Origin: Lojkania enalia
Lineage: Eukaryota > Ascomycota > Dothideomycetes > Pleosporales
Assembly: GCA_010094045.1 (NCBI GenBank)
Contig: ML986989.1
Coordinates: forward strand, 1-13,328
Reading direction: 5' to 3'
Length of the DNA: 13,328 nucleotides
Each line of letters begins with the position of its first letter. Position 1 is the stretch's first letter. Position numbers and translations under genes: made by a program. This document shows positions 1 through 8,015 of this stretch, in pieces. Under the pieces are notes generated by a model. It did not search any database. It saw nothing but the letters and a program-made list of their open reading frames with translations, and was not told the DNA's origin.

Positions 1-74
1 TAAGATAAGCGAAAAGCTTTGGGATAAGGTTATATATAAAGCTTTTCGTGGAACGATTTCTTTACATCGTTACA
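1..74 (-). repeat. Gypsy-A LTR, 5' end (partial, cut by window edge)
   Basis: These bases match, in inverted orientation, the first 70-75 bp of the LTR at 3407-3685 and, in the same orientation, 7384-7457. Read on the minus strand the LTR opens with TGTAACGATG, a better preserved start than the RIP-altered TA of the other copies. The base after 74 is not a polypurine tract but reverse transcriptase sequence of Gypsy-A copy 1. This end is therefore a 5' or solo LTR of a further copy inserted into copy 1, with its body left of the window. The adjoining ggaat at 75-79 would be one half of the target duplication. Confidence 0.8.
10..48. repeat. LTR hairpin flanking a TATA-like stretch
   Basis: The arms cgaaaagcttt (10-20) and aaagcttttcg (38-48) are perfect 11-bp complements around a 17-base loop containing tatata. 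Decayed versions occur in the other two Gypsy-A LTRs (about 3432-3473 and 7393-7432). The inverted repeat therefore belongs to the family's LTR and may mark promoter or RNA structure. The role is inferred. Confidence 0.6.
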
Positions 75-75
75 G

Positions 76-2325
76 GAATTCTCGCGTATTATAAAGCTAA
101 TTATTATATTATAAAGTCCTATAACCTCTTTTATATAGACTTTAGAATATAATATTACCTTTAAGAAATTAAAGTTAGCCCTATTAAGTATATTTACACT
201 CTACTACTTTAACCCTATATTAGAAATAAAAATAGAAACTAATACTTCTAATAGAGTAGTTGTAGGAGTACTATTATAGAAATATTCTAATAGAAAATAG
301 TACTTTATAGCGTTCTATAGTAAAGTTCTATCTAGTTTAGAACTAAACTAAGAGATTTATAATAAGAAATTGTTTGCAATTATTACTACGTTTAAATAAT
401 AGAAGATAGAACTTACTTTTATAGTTACTAAGACTCTAGTATATACTAATTATTACTTACTCGAATATTTTATAACTATTAAGGTACTTAATACTTATTA
501 GGTTTATTAGACTAAGAAATTAGCTTAGTATTAGTTCTAAATTAAGTATACTCTAGATAAGAATAATACTAGAATAGATATTTTTAGCCGTCGTGAATAA
601 GATATAAAAAACTTAAAAGTAGCTTAAACTAATAACTAGTTAAGAGCTCTATTTAGACTATATTAACTTCACCCCTAAATTAATACTAAATTAGTCTAGT
701 TCTATATTATCTAAATAATAACTTAAGTAGCTATATTAAATATTATTAAAGGTTAGGAGTAGGTTATATTACTAGACTCTCTAGAGTTAATTAATATATT
801 ACTATAGGAAAACTAAGTCTCCTTTACGTAAGAATATACTCTTTTACCCTATAAGTATTAGATAGAGAATAGACTACTTCTCTATAATAATTACTTATAT
901 ATTCTATTAGATTTAGGCCTTTATATATAACTTATATAAGAGGCTTATAACTAAATATCCTCTACATACCTAAGTGCTACTAAAACCTATTAGTTATGAT
1001 TTTAGAAGTACTACTAGAAGGGTATAAAGGCTATTTATAAATAATATATATAGAATTATATCTTATACTATAAAGCTTATCTAATATAAACCTAAACCCT
1101 AGGTTTTATTTACCTATTTTCTATACTAAATCGACTAATATAATACCTATATATTAACTTTAAGAATTTTCCTATAGATAAGTCTAGATATAATTAGATT
1201 ATAGTAGTAATTAATCGCCTATCTAAATAAGTAGTATCTATTCTCTACTATTATATAATTAACGTATAGGGAATAGCTAAATTATTTATTTAATAGGTAT
1301 ACTACTTTAGCTATATACCTAAAACTATTATTTTAAACTAAGAACCTTAATTTATATCTAGTTTCTAGTCTAAATTCTATTGTATTTTAGGCGTAAAGAT
1401 TAAACTATCTACTATTTATTATAAAAAGACTAATAGATAGACAGAAATTATAAATAAGTATATTAATTAGAGACTGCGCTCTTTTATATTCTTCTACTAG
1501 AATAACTAGAGTTTTCTATTACTTATAATTAACCGAGTATAAGCGACTCTACTCTATATAACTATTAGAATATCCCTATATTAGATCCTATATAGATTTA
1601 AACCCTATTAGAGTTAGAATTAGAAATATTCTATTAATCCTATTACTATAATAGATAAATTAAATTATAAGAACGCTTTAACTCTAGTAACTTATATATA
1701 TATAGCCTAGGAAACTGTAAAGGCTAATATTAAGAAAGCTTAGGATTATATATAATCTATTATTAACTATTACTAGTAACCGATTAATTAGTAGATTAGT
1801 AATATAGTCTACTTAAATACTAAGAACTTTACGGTCTAGAGACTAAGCCGAAAGCTATCCGATTAATAGAAGAGCTCTTTTAAAGTACTAGAATAGGTTA
1901 GAAACTTATACTATTTATAGCTACTCTTAGGGTTAAGAATATATAATATCTTTATACTAAACCTACTATATAAGAACCCCTAGGACTCTTTACTAAAGTA
2001 AGAAGCTCCGAAACTACCTACTATTACTATTAAAGGAGTAGAAGAGTAGGAGGTTAAGGAAATACTAGCTAGTAAGCTATATTATAAAACCTTTAAATAC
2101 TGTATAAAATAGGTAGAATATAATTCTAACCTGGTCTAATATAAAGTCTTAAATTTTAAAGATTTACTTTATAAGCTAAGAGCTTTTTATAATAAGTATC
2201 TAAATTAGCTAAAACTCCTAAAAGCTCTAACTAAATAGATTAAGGTATATAAGAATAGTATAGAGAATATAGATTATCTAGTAGATAATAATATATAAGA
2301 GTTAAGTAGTAGATTAGAAAACTAA
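76..2325 (+). pseudogene. Gypsy-A pol remnant: RT end, RNase H, integrase, chromodomain
   Basis: One frame (codons starting at 76, 79 and so on) can be followed for 750 codons with no frameshift; all interruptions but one TGA near 997 are TAA/TAG. RT C-terminal connection (76-198) reads EFSRII...FKKLKLAL. RNase H (199-600) reads ETNTSN (normally ETDASD), IAFYSK and SRRE. The integrase zinc-binding region lies around 900-1090. In the integrase core the two catalytic Asp codons have become Asn (1156-1158 and 1336-1338), while the Glu survives at 1444-1446, with the DD35E spacing intact. A downstream FKVLE motif is at 1879-1893. The chromodomain (about 2030-2240) retains E-W-E-V and I-K-W-V patterns with Trp changed to TAG at 2047 and 2110. 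The probable stop is TAA at 2323-2325, though it cannot be told from a mutated Gln. Confidence 0.92.
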
Positions 2326-2340
2326 ATTATAGGCCCGAAA

Positions 2341-2847
2341 TTACTCTTCTATAAAATCCGGAGGGTCTAATAGTAGACTATTAGATACCTCTCTAGTTCT
2401 CTTCTCTTCTATCCTTCTTCTTTTTTCTTCCCTCCTAACTTCCTTTAAACCTCTTCTACCTCGTTTTTAGCTGCTTAAGAGCGCCGCGATATTAGCCTAA
2501 AAGTTAAATACTAGAGCCTTTAAGGCTGAAACCTAATAGAACAACTTAGTACTCTAGTAGAATAAAGCTATCTAGATACTAGCCTTAAAAAGGCTAGCTT
2601 TCTAACTCTTTACAATTTAAGCTATAAGTACTAGACTATAAGTAGACTCTAAAATAGCCTTAAAGGCTACCTTTTTATCCTCCTTATCTCCTATATATCG
2701 GGCCGCCGCTTATAGTTTAAGATAGCCCTAGAGGACTAGAAACTCCTCCTTATAATAGGAGGGGATTTATAAGTACGTTAGTAGTAAATACTCTACTAGT
2801 ATTAGATGCGATTTATATAGGGTTATATTTTTTATTTTATAAGGTAT
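2341..2847 (-). pseudogene. candidate antisense gene in Gypsy-A tail (copy 1)
   Basis: I do not recognise the product. On the minus strand a 507-nt frame starts at a mutated Met codon (ATA at 2845-2847, followed by Pro-Tyr-Lys) and ends at TAA 2341-2343. Copy 2 has the same 507-nt frame at 8016-8522. In-frame TAA/TAG codons fall where the copies differ as Trp or Arg decay would predict; for example the two copies show TAA and TAG at one site, and CGA and TAA at another. The middle reads VAFKAILESTYSLVL. The C-terminal third is highly charged (Arg/Glu/Lys) and ends in LLLDPPDFIEE. No Cys-rich motif, signal peptide or membrane segment is evident. It converges on pol, the two stops lying about 15 bp apart. 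It could instead be non-coding sequence that happens to read through. Confidence 0.4.
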
Positions 2848-2942
2848 AATACTTATATTTTTTTAATCTTAGAGACTAAAAAATAAATATTATATACTAC
2901 CCAAGGGCGAGCGCGTATATAGTTTAAAGGTAGATAACCTAA

Positions 2943-2962
2943 AAAGCCTCTAAAGAGGCTTT
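2943..2962. repeat. perfect hairpin in Gypsy-A tail
   Basis: The arms aaagcctct and agaggcttt form a 9-bp stem with a 2-base loop. Copy 2 keeps the same stem at 7901-7920 (loop tt) despite heavy mutation around it. Seen from the antisense frame it lies about 95 bp upstream of the start. Its role is unknown. Confidence 0.55.
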
Positions 2963-3391
2963 AGAAGGTAGGTAGAGTAGTATATTAATTAATTTTTTTC
3001 TATAAGATATTAGTAATACTTTAATAATTAATAGTTCTAGGGATACGTAATAATATATATAGAGTAGAAGTTGTTATTTAGTTAAGGAAGCTTAGTTAAC
3101 AGTAATCTAGTAATATACTAAGGCTAGTAAATACTTATTACTATATGCGACGAAATTATAATATTAATAAACTATTATAATAGTAGTTACTAGCTAATAT
3201 ATAGGTTAATTATACTTACCGTAAAAACCTTACTTAATATTACGTTAATATATAAATACATCTTTATAAGTAACTATATATATTAGCTCTTATCGATAAA
3301 TATCTCCTTAAAGAAATTTCTTTATACTAGAACCTATCTATAATAGCCCCAATTCCCTCTCGAACTAGTATAAATAGGGACTATTAGCCTA

Positions 3392-3406
3392 TAAGGAGGG
3401 GGGTAG
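3392..3406 (+). other. Gypsy-A copy 1 polypurine tract
   Basis: The run taaggaggggggtag immediately precedes the 3' LTR start at 3407. This is where the plus-strand primer of an LTR retrotransposon lies. The equivalent in copy 2 is at 7458-7473 on the other strand. Confidence 0.8.
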
Positions 3407-3685
3407 TATAATAATACGAAGAAATTGTTCTACGAAAAGCTTTATATATAACCTTATTCTAAAGCTTTTTATTTATCTTATTCTACCCCTAGCTCTACCT
3501 CTTTTCCCATCCGTATATAGTTATATACTCCCTTATAAGTAGTTTAGTAGTTCTTCTATATCCTTTTATATAAGGCCTATAAGTGTTAATAGAATTCCTA
3601 GGTCCTTAAACCTCTATATACTTCTATATACTTCTAAGTAGATTTGTACTATATTCGGACCTATTATCTTATCTATACTATTATA
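3407..3685 (+). repeat. Gypsy-A copy 1, 3' LTR
   Basis: The 279-bp LTR runs from TA (formerly TG) at 3407 to TA (formerly CA) at 3684-3685. The left end is fixed by the polypurine tract and by alignment to the 1-74 LTR end. The right end is fixed because similarity to copy 2 (7178-7457) stops there. A TATA-like tatatata near 3443-3450 lies between the arms of a decayed hairpin. The LTR is followed directly by Gypsy-B gag sequence on the opposite strand. Confidence 0.85.
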
Positions 3686-4585
3686 GGCCGCTCGCTTATA
3701 AAGTATATTATTAAGTTCTATAGTATTTAAGTTCTTTTAGTAAGTAGTATAATACTTTAGTTATTTATAGTAATTATTAAATAAATAATATAAATTAATA
3801 TTATATAGAGAAATTAGGTTAGTATAATTATTTAGAGTACTAGGTATTATAATATCTATTATAATATAGTAGAGTTTATTAGAGAGAGAATATTAGAAAT
3901 ATATAATTTATCTAGTCTTATTTAGTTTAGTATCTATAATTAGGCGTTAGAATTTAATAAAGTAAATAAGAAATCTATTTTAGTTTTATTTTAAAGTTTC
4001 TAGCTTACTTTATACTATAATCTTCTTATTCTAGTTACTATAAGTAGATTCTAAAAAGGCGATTAAGCTATCTATAGAATTAATACCCTTATCTATTAAT
4101 AGGTTAACTAATATTATTAGGTCTTATTCTAGGTAGAAATAGATATATAGAAGGCGGATATATTTAGTTAAATATTAGTTAGTATTTTCTTCTAGTTTAT
4201 AATAGAACTTTCTAATAAAGTATAAAAGTTCTAAATATTTACTAGAAAATATTAGAAGATTAGATAAATAGTTAGAATAGAAATATAGGTTATATATAAT
4301 TTTAGGTAGATTAAGAATTAATATAAGTATCTATTTAGAAGTTAGAATTATAGGCTAAATTAAGCTAAAAGTAGGTAATAGTTCTATTACTATTAATATA
4401 CTAGTAGCTAGTAGAGGAGTAACTATTTAGCAGCTACTAAATTCTTTTTATATTACTTTAAGGTCTAATTTATAGTAGTTCTCTTAGGTTATTAAAACTT
4501 TTATTAGTATCTTATTCTTCTATTATAAAGAATCTAGTTTACCTTAAATCTCTTTAAGTATATTAATAAGCGCGTTTTTATCTAT
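3686..4585 (-). pseudogene. Gypsy-B gag remnant, C-terminus lost to Gypsy-A insertion
   Basis: The minus strand encodes a Ty3/gypsy Gag capsid-type protein in one frame without frameshifts. A possible start is ATA (formerly ATG) at 4583-4585, giving I-D-K-N-A-L. The N-terminal part reads ILKEIQGKLDSLQQKN, a helical segment. The capsid core shows FLESTYSNQNKK and, downstream, FLIYFIKFQRLIIDT, which resemble the usual Gag pattern of FLE.TYGD.N, then F..Y...FQRL..DT. A later stretch, IIIPSTLNNYTNLI, also fits capsid (usually DIP.TL.EYI.LI). The frame stops matching at 3686, where the Gypsy-A copy 1 LTR was inserted. The zinc knuckle and pol are outside the window. Interrupting TAA/TAG codons are consistent with mutated Gln. 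The same frame stays aligned upstream through 5036. Confidence 0.85.
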
Positions 4586-4614
4586 AGTATATAATAGTAG
4601 ATAATATAATATAA

Positions 4615-4897
4615 TATTACTGACGCTTATATATAGTTAGTTAATTATACTTTAGATTTTTAACTCTATTACTATATACTATATATAAATATTAAAATAT
4701 TATATAAAAAATAGAAATATTTATATTATAAAAGTTTTTATAGGAGCTAGATTTATACTACTATATAAACTAGCTAGGTTAATAAAACCTTCCTCTATCG
4801 TAGTTATAATAAGTCGATTATATTCTAGCTAGTAACTAATAACTATTACTAGTAGTTAATTTAAGTATTATAGTAAGAGTAGTATAATATTATAGTA
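4615..4897 (-). repeat. Repeat X, copy 1 (possible Gypsy-B 5' LTR)
   Basis: About 280 bp that recurs in direct orientation at 6001-6310. It lies directly upstream of gag, and the other copy lies directly downstream of a polypurine tract, the positions expected of 5' and 3' LTRs of one family. On the minus strand it would begin TACTAT (formerly TG). The left end is uncertain within about 10 bp, and I see no clear primer-binding site after it. Alternatively it is the second half of a coding repeat (see 4670-5036). Confidence 0.55.
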
Positions 4898-5036
4898 TCC
4901 TTATATTTCTTCTAATACTTATATATAGCATGCTCGCTTTAGTATATATATTTTCTTCTTCTTCTTTATCTTCCTACTTACCTTATATTTAGCTTACTTC
5001 TTAGCTATTCTCTTATACGATACCTGAGATCTATAT
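4670..5036 (-). pseudogene. weak histone-H3-like reading (repeats Y + X), in frame with gag
   Basis: The minus-strand frame that encodes gag continues unbroken upstream through here. It reads a basic segment (RIAKK, then KIKKKKKIYILKR), then LEEIQGYY (compare H3 LREIRRYQ), LLLLQYLNQLLV (compare LLIRKLPFQRLV) and, further on, LASLYSSINLAPIK (compare LVGLFEDTNLCAIH). The order and rough spacing fit the H3 helices alpha-N, 1 and 2, with a gap of about six residues. The second copy of Y gives ILEEIQEYYN then RKQPQ. Identity is low, and TAA/TAG read-through makes any frame look open. If X is a true LTR this resemblance is accidental. The H3 comparison is from memory and needs a profile search. Confidence 0.22.
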
Positions 5037-5041
5037 ATAGT
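4898..5041 (-). repeat. Repeat Y, copy 1
   Basis: About 144 bp that recurs in direct orientation at 5861-6002. It is bounded by ctatatatag on one side and repeat X on the other. On the minus strand it carries a purine-rich core of repeated aag that translates as a run of Lys. Together with Y copy 2 it flanks the 0.8-kb spacer 5042-5860. Confidence 0.75.
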
Positions 5042-5150
5042 ATACTATACTAAGTATTAGATAAGCCTTATTATTTCTACTTATAGCTTCTTATAATATT
5101 AGAATAGTTCGCCTAGTTATATAGTAATAGTAGTTAGATAACTACTATAG

Positions 5151-5204
5151 ATTTCTAGATAAAAATCTTTATTATTTCCTATCTAGATTTTTCTTTCTAG
5201 AAAT
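5151..5204. repeat. imperfect inverted repeat
   Basis: The arms atttctagataaaaatct (5151-5168) and agatttttctttctagaaat (5185-5204) are complementary apart from a 2-base bulge and a mismatch. They could form a cruciform or RNA hairpin. I cannot assign it to a known transposon terminus. Confidence 0.5.
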
Positions 5205-5277
5205 ATCTAGCCGGAATATTAACCTAGTAGCTATCTAGCTACTTATATAGTAGTAGTAGTAGAAGCTCTAGAACTAG

Positions 5278-5330
5278 CTATCGTCCTCCTTTAATATACT
5301 ATCGTCCTCCCTTAATATACTATTATCCTC
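5278..5330. repeat. 21-bp tandem repeat, 2.5 units
   Basis: The units are 5278-5298, 5299-5319 and a partial 5320-5330. Each begins ctatcgtcctcc (or its mutated form) and ends ttaatata. The units differ only by transitions. Confidence 0.8.
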
Positions 5331-5383
5331 TCTCTACTATAGTCTTTACTTCTTATTCTACTAACTTCTCTTTATATTAATTT

Positions 5384-5744
5384 TCTATTCTATTAGTAAT
5401 ATAATAATTATATTAAGTTTATTTAGTATATTACTTATTATACTAGATACTAGTTTCTATTCTACTAGCTTCTTAAAAAGTTAAATAACTCTCTATTCTA
5501 TTAGTAATATAACAACTATATTAAACTTGTTTAGTATATTATTTATTATACTAGATGCTAGTTCTCTATTCTATTAGTAATATAACGACTATATTAAGCT
5601 TATTTAATATATTACTTATTATACTAGACGCTAATTCCTATTCTACTAGCTTTTTAAAGAGTTAAATAACTCTCTATTATATTAGTAATATAATAACTAT
5701 ATTAAGCTTATTTAGTATATTATTTATTATACTAAATACTAGCT
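5384..5744. repeat. four-unit tandem array (72-bp units, alternate 36-bp linkers)
   Basis: A 72-bp unit (ctattagtaatataa at one end, ttattatactagata near the other) occurs four times, at about 5384, 5492, 5565 and 5673. Units 1-2 and 3-4 are separated by a 36-bp linker containing tactagctt and aagttaaataactct. Units 2-3 are directly adjacent. Spacings of the ttattatac landmark (5435, 5543, 5616, 5724) are 108, 73 and 108 bp, so the array looks like a duplicated two-unit block. The 73 rather than 72 implies a one-base insertion. Differences between units are mainly transitions. Confidence 0.85.
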
Positions 5745-5860
5745 AGCTAGAAATAGTTCTACCCTATATAAAATAGATAACTAGTTATACTAGGTTCCTA
5801 TATTATAGCTATAATTATTAATTGCGGCTACTTTCTAAAGAAGAGAATATTATTATAGTA

Positions 5861-6002
5861 TTCTTATATTTCCTCTAATATTTATATATAGTATACTTGC
5901 TTTAATATATATATCTTCTTCTTCTTTTTTATCTTCTTACTTATCTCGCATTTAGCTTACTCCTTAACTATTCTCTTATATAATACCTAAGATCTATATA
6001 TA
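5861..6002 (-). repeat. Repeat Y, copy 2
   Basis: Direct repeat of 4898-5041. Here repeat X lies on its other side (6001-6310), giving the plus-strand order X-Y-spacer-Y-X. The minus-strand translation keeps the Lys run and ILEEIQEYYN. Weak similarity to the start of X seems to continue to about 5800 before diverging. Confidence 0.75.
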
Positions 6003-6310
6003 GTTGTTATAGATACTTATATATAGTTAGTTAATTATTCTTTAAATAGTTAACTCTATTACTATATATTATATATAAATATTAAAATATTATATAAAGA
6101 ATAGAGATATCTATATTATATAAGTTTTTATAGAAGTTAGGTTTATACTATTATATAGGCTAGTTAGATTAGTAAAATCTTCCTCTATTATAGTTAAGAT
6201 AAATTAGTTATATTCTAGCTAATAACTAATAGCTATTACTAGCAGCTAGTTTAGGTATTATAGTAAGAGTAGTATAGGTATAGAGATATTATAATATTAC
6301 TATAATAGTA
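6001..6310 (-). repeat. Repeat X, copy 2 (probable Gypsy-B 3' LTR)
   Basis: On the minus strand this 310-bp copy starts TACTAT directly after the purine run aaaagggagg (6311-6320) and ends near ACAACTA, consistent with decayed TG...CA ends. It is about 25 bp longer than copy 1 near its start. Its place downstream of the Gypsy-B integrase and chromodomain fits a 3' LTR. Confidence 0.6.
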
Positions 6311-6320
6311 CCTCCCTTTT
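6311..6320 (-). other. Gypsy-B polypurine tract
   Basis: The minus strand reads aaaagggagg immediately before the TA (formerly TG) of repeat X. This is the strongest argument that X is an LTR. Confidence 0.6.
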
Positions 6321-6689
6321 AATTATAAGCTTCTATAAATTAGGTCTTTATATTATATTCGGGTTATTTATAATTAAATAGTAGTTATTAATACTAGTAT
6401 TAGTTAAAGTTATAGGTATATTAGTATAATTAGTTATTATTATATAATAGTACTATACTAAGAATTAGACTAGATTATATATATATTAATATAACTAATA
6501 GTTAATAGTATTATTATACTAGAGATTAGGTTAGTTTAGTTTATATAGTAGTATTATATTAGAGATTAGATTAGTTTAGTTTATATAGTAGTATTATACT
6601 AGAAATTAGTAGTAGTAGTATTACTAGTATTATATTAGTATAGTATTATTATAGGCGTCTAAAAATATACTTAAATTGGACTCTAGTAT
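6321..6689 (-). other. Gypsy-B 3' untranslated region with 40-bp repeats
   Basis: Between the chromodomain and the polypurine tract there is no recognisable coding sequence. It contains two 40-bp tandem units (6512-6551, 6552-6591) and a partial third (6592-6610), each with agagatta and ttagtttagtttatatag. A more decayed relative lies near 6445-6480, and a short agt/tag microsatellite follows at 6607-6620. Confidence 0.65.
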
Positions 6690-7177
6690 TTAATTAAGAA
6701 TCTAGATATAATATTATATTTAGGTCTTATTTATTTAGGTTTCTAGTATAATAATCTTCTATAGTAGTTATCTTAATAAAATTACTAGCTAGGTACTATT
6801 CTAGATTATAATAGCTAATCTACTTAACTAGATATTTATACTAGCATTTCTATTAGTTATAGTAGAAGTCTTCTATTTATTTAATAAGGTATTCTAGTTC
6901 TCTATTAATTTTAATAGGTTTAGGGTTATATATTTATTAATTAGATAAGTAGTTAAATAACTTAAATACTAGTTATAATAGTAATATATAGAATATAGGA
7001 TATAATTTAGCTAATTTAGGTAGTTTTAATTTATAAGTATATAAGAATACCTTTATAATAACTTTATAGGGGCTTATATTCTTCTAGTTAAGTTTTTTAA
7101 CGGTCTTTATATATATATATATTTAACGTCTAACTAGATAAAATTACTAATCTAATAGTTAGAAGCTAGTATATACT
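6690..7177 (-). pseudogene. Gypsy-B integrase C-terminus and chromodomain remnant
   Basis: The minus-strand frame reads KVFLYTYKLKLPKLAKLYP then FYILLL, matching the post-core integrase module of chromoviruses (typically FKV.EK....Y.LELP....IHPVFHVSLL). It then reads KPIKINRELEYLI, KYLVK and YYNLE, followed by YLASNFI, a chromodomain. The conserved Trp codons have become TAG (6820-6822 after YLVK; 6796-6798 after YNLE). The integrase catalytic core is missing because Gypsy-A copy 2 inserted at 7177/7178; atact at 7173-7177 is the expected target duplication half. The chromodomain would have directed integration to methylated-histone heterochromatin. Whether it belongs to the same original element as the gag at 3686-4585 is not known. 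Confidence 0.85.
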
Positions 7178-7457
7178 TATAACAGCGTAGGTAAAATAAT
7201 AGGTCTAAATATAGTACGAATCTACTTAGAGGTATATAGGAGTATATAGGGGGTTCAGGGACCTAGGAATTCTATTAACACCTATAGGCCTTGTATAAAA
7301 GAATATAGAAGAACTACTAAGCTACTTATAAGGGAGTATACAACTATATATAGAAGAGAAAAGGGGCGGAGCTGGGGGTAGGATAAGATAAGTAAAAAGC
7401 TTTAGGATAGGATTATATATAAAGCTTTTCGTAGAACAATTTCTTTATATTATTATA
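7178..7457 (-). repeat. Gypsy-A copy 2, 3' LTR
   Basis: This 280-bp LTR pairs with 3407-3685. On the minus strand it opens TA (formerly TG) at 7457 and ends CTGTTATA at 7178, where the original CA has become TA. It preserves more G and C than copy 1 (for example ggggcggagctggggg at 7363-7378), so it is less heavily mutated in places. A TATA-like tatatat lies at 7414-7420. Confidence 0.85.
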
Positions 7458-7473
7458 CTACTCTCCTTCTTAT
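7458..7473 (-). other. Gypsy-A copy 2 polypurine tract
   Basis: The minus strand reads ataagaaggagagtag immediately before the LTR start, matching the tract at 3392-3406 with some G to A changes. Confidence 0.75.
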
Positions 7474-8015
7474 AGGCTAATAGTTTCTATCTATACTAGT
7501 TTAGGAGAGAATCGGGGCTGTTATAGATAGGTTCTAGATAAAGAAATTTCTTTAAAGAGGTATTTATCGGTAAGAGTTAATATATATAGTTACTTATAGA
7601 GATACGTTTATATATTAACGTAATATTAAGTAAGGTTTTTATAGTAAGTATAATTAACCTATATATCGGCTGGTAACTACTATTATAATAGTTTATTAAT
7701 ATTACAATTTTGTCGCGTATAGTAATAAGCGTTTACTAGCCTTAGTATATTACTAGGTTACTATTAACTAAGTTTCCTTAACTAAATAACAACTTCTGCT
7801 CTATATATATTATTACGCGTCTCTAAAACTATTAATTATTAAAGTATTACTAACACTTTATAGAAAAAAATTAATTAATATACTACTCTATCTACCTCTT
7901 AAAGCCTCTTTAGAGGCTTTTTAAGTTATCTACCTTTAAGCTATATACACGCTCGCTCGTAGGTAGTATATAATATTTACCTTTTAGTCTCTAAGATTAA
8001 AAAAATACGAGTATT
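7474..8015. other. Gypsy-A copy 2 tail, upstream of the antisense frame
   Basis: Counterpart of 2848-3391. Apart from the conserved hairpin at 7901-7920 I see no gene here. Seen from the plus strand it is the 5' region of the candidate gene at 8016-8522 and could hold its promoter, but no convincing core element stands out from the AT-rich background. Confidence 0.5.

Larger units (their letters stand above)
2326..3391. other. Gypsy-A tail between pol and polypurine tract
   Basis: This 1.07-kb stretch is unusually long for the space between a chromovirus integrase and its 3' LTR, and it is shared with copy 2 (7474-8537). I see no sense-strand protein family in it. It holds a minus-strand reading frame (2341-2847, listed separately), a short hairpin (cctcct 2745-2750 with aggagg 2757-2762, also at 8101-8118), and a perfect 9-bp hairpin at 2943-2962. 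The remainder, 2963-3391, shows nothing I can assign. It would be the upstream region of the antisense frame if that frame is a gene. Confidence 0.7.
75..3685 (+). mobile_element. Gypsy-A copy 1: Ty3/gypsy chromovirus, RIP-degraded, 5' part missing
   Basis: This is the 3' portion of a Ty3/gypsy LTR retrotransposon of the chromovirus type. In order it holds the reverse transcriptase C-terminus, RNase H, integrase, chromodomain, a 1-kb tail, a polypurine tract and a 279-bp 3' LTR. The left end is cut by the LTR at 1-74. The right end abuts Gypsy-B gag at 3686, so ggccg at 3686-3690 is the expected target-site duplication half. Copy 2 (7178-9364, minus) matches from about position 1500 onward, differing mostly by C/T and G/A transitions, as RIP would produce. 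Confidence 0.9.
5042..5860. other. Repeat-rich spacer between the two Y copies
   Basis: No protein family is recognised on either strand. The stretch contains an imperfect inverted repeat (5151-5204), two and a half 21-bp repeats (5278-5330) and a four-unit tandem array (5384-5744). The 21- and 108-bp periods are multiples of three, and the minus-strand translation of the array is helical-looking (core NILNKLNIVVILLIEQ). It may be a decayed coding region of Gypsy-B or an unrelated satellite. Confidence 0.5.

Noticed and set aside
2326..2480. Sense-strand Ser/Phe/Leu-rich frame in the pyrimidine-rich stretch after pol
   Set aside because: The low-complexity composition is the complement of the Arg/Glu-rich antisense frame, and no family is recognised in the sense direction.
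2943..2962. Intrinsic transcription terminator
   Set aside because: The stem resembles one, but rho-independent termination is bacterial and the context is a fungal retrotransposon.
5278..5744. Possible CRISPR-like array
   Set aside because: The repeats are adjacent or joined by repeated linkers rather than separated by unique spacers, and the window is fungal.
3686..7177. A DNA transposon or LINE in the central region
   Set aside because: The coding traces are gypsy Gag at one end and integrase/chromodomain at the other; no transposase or LINE reverse transcriptase motif was seen.
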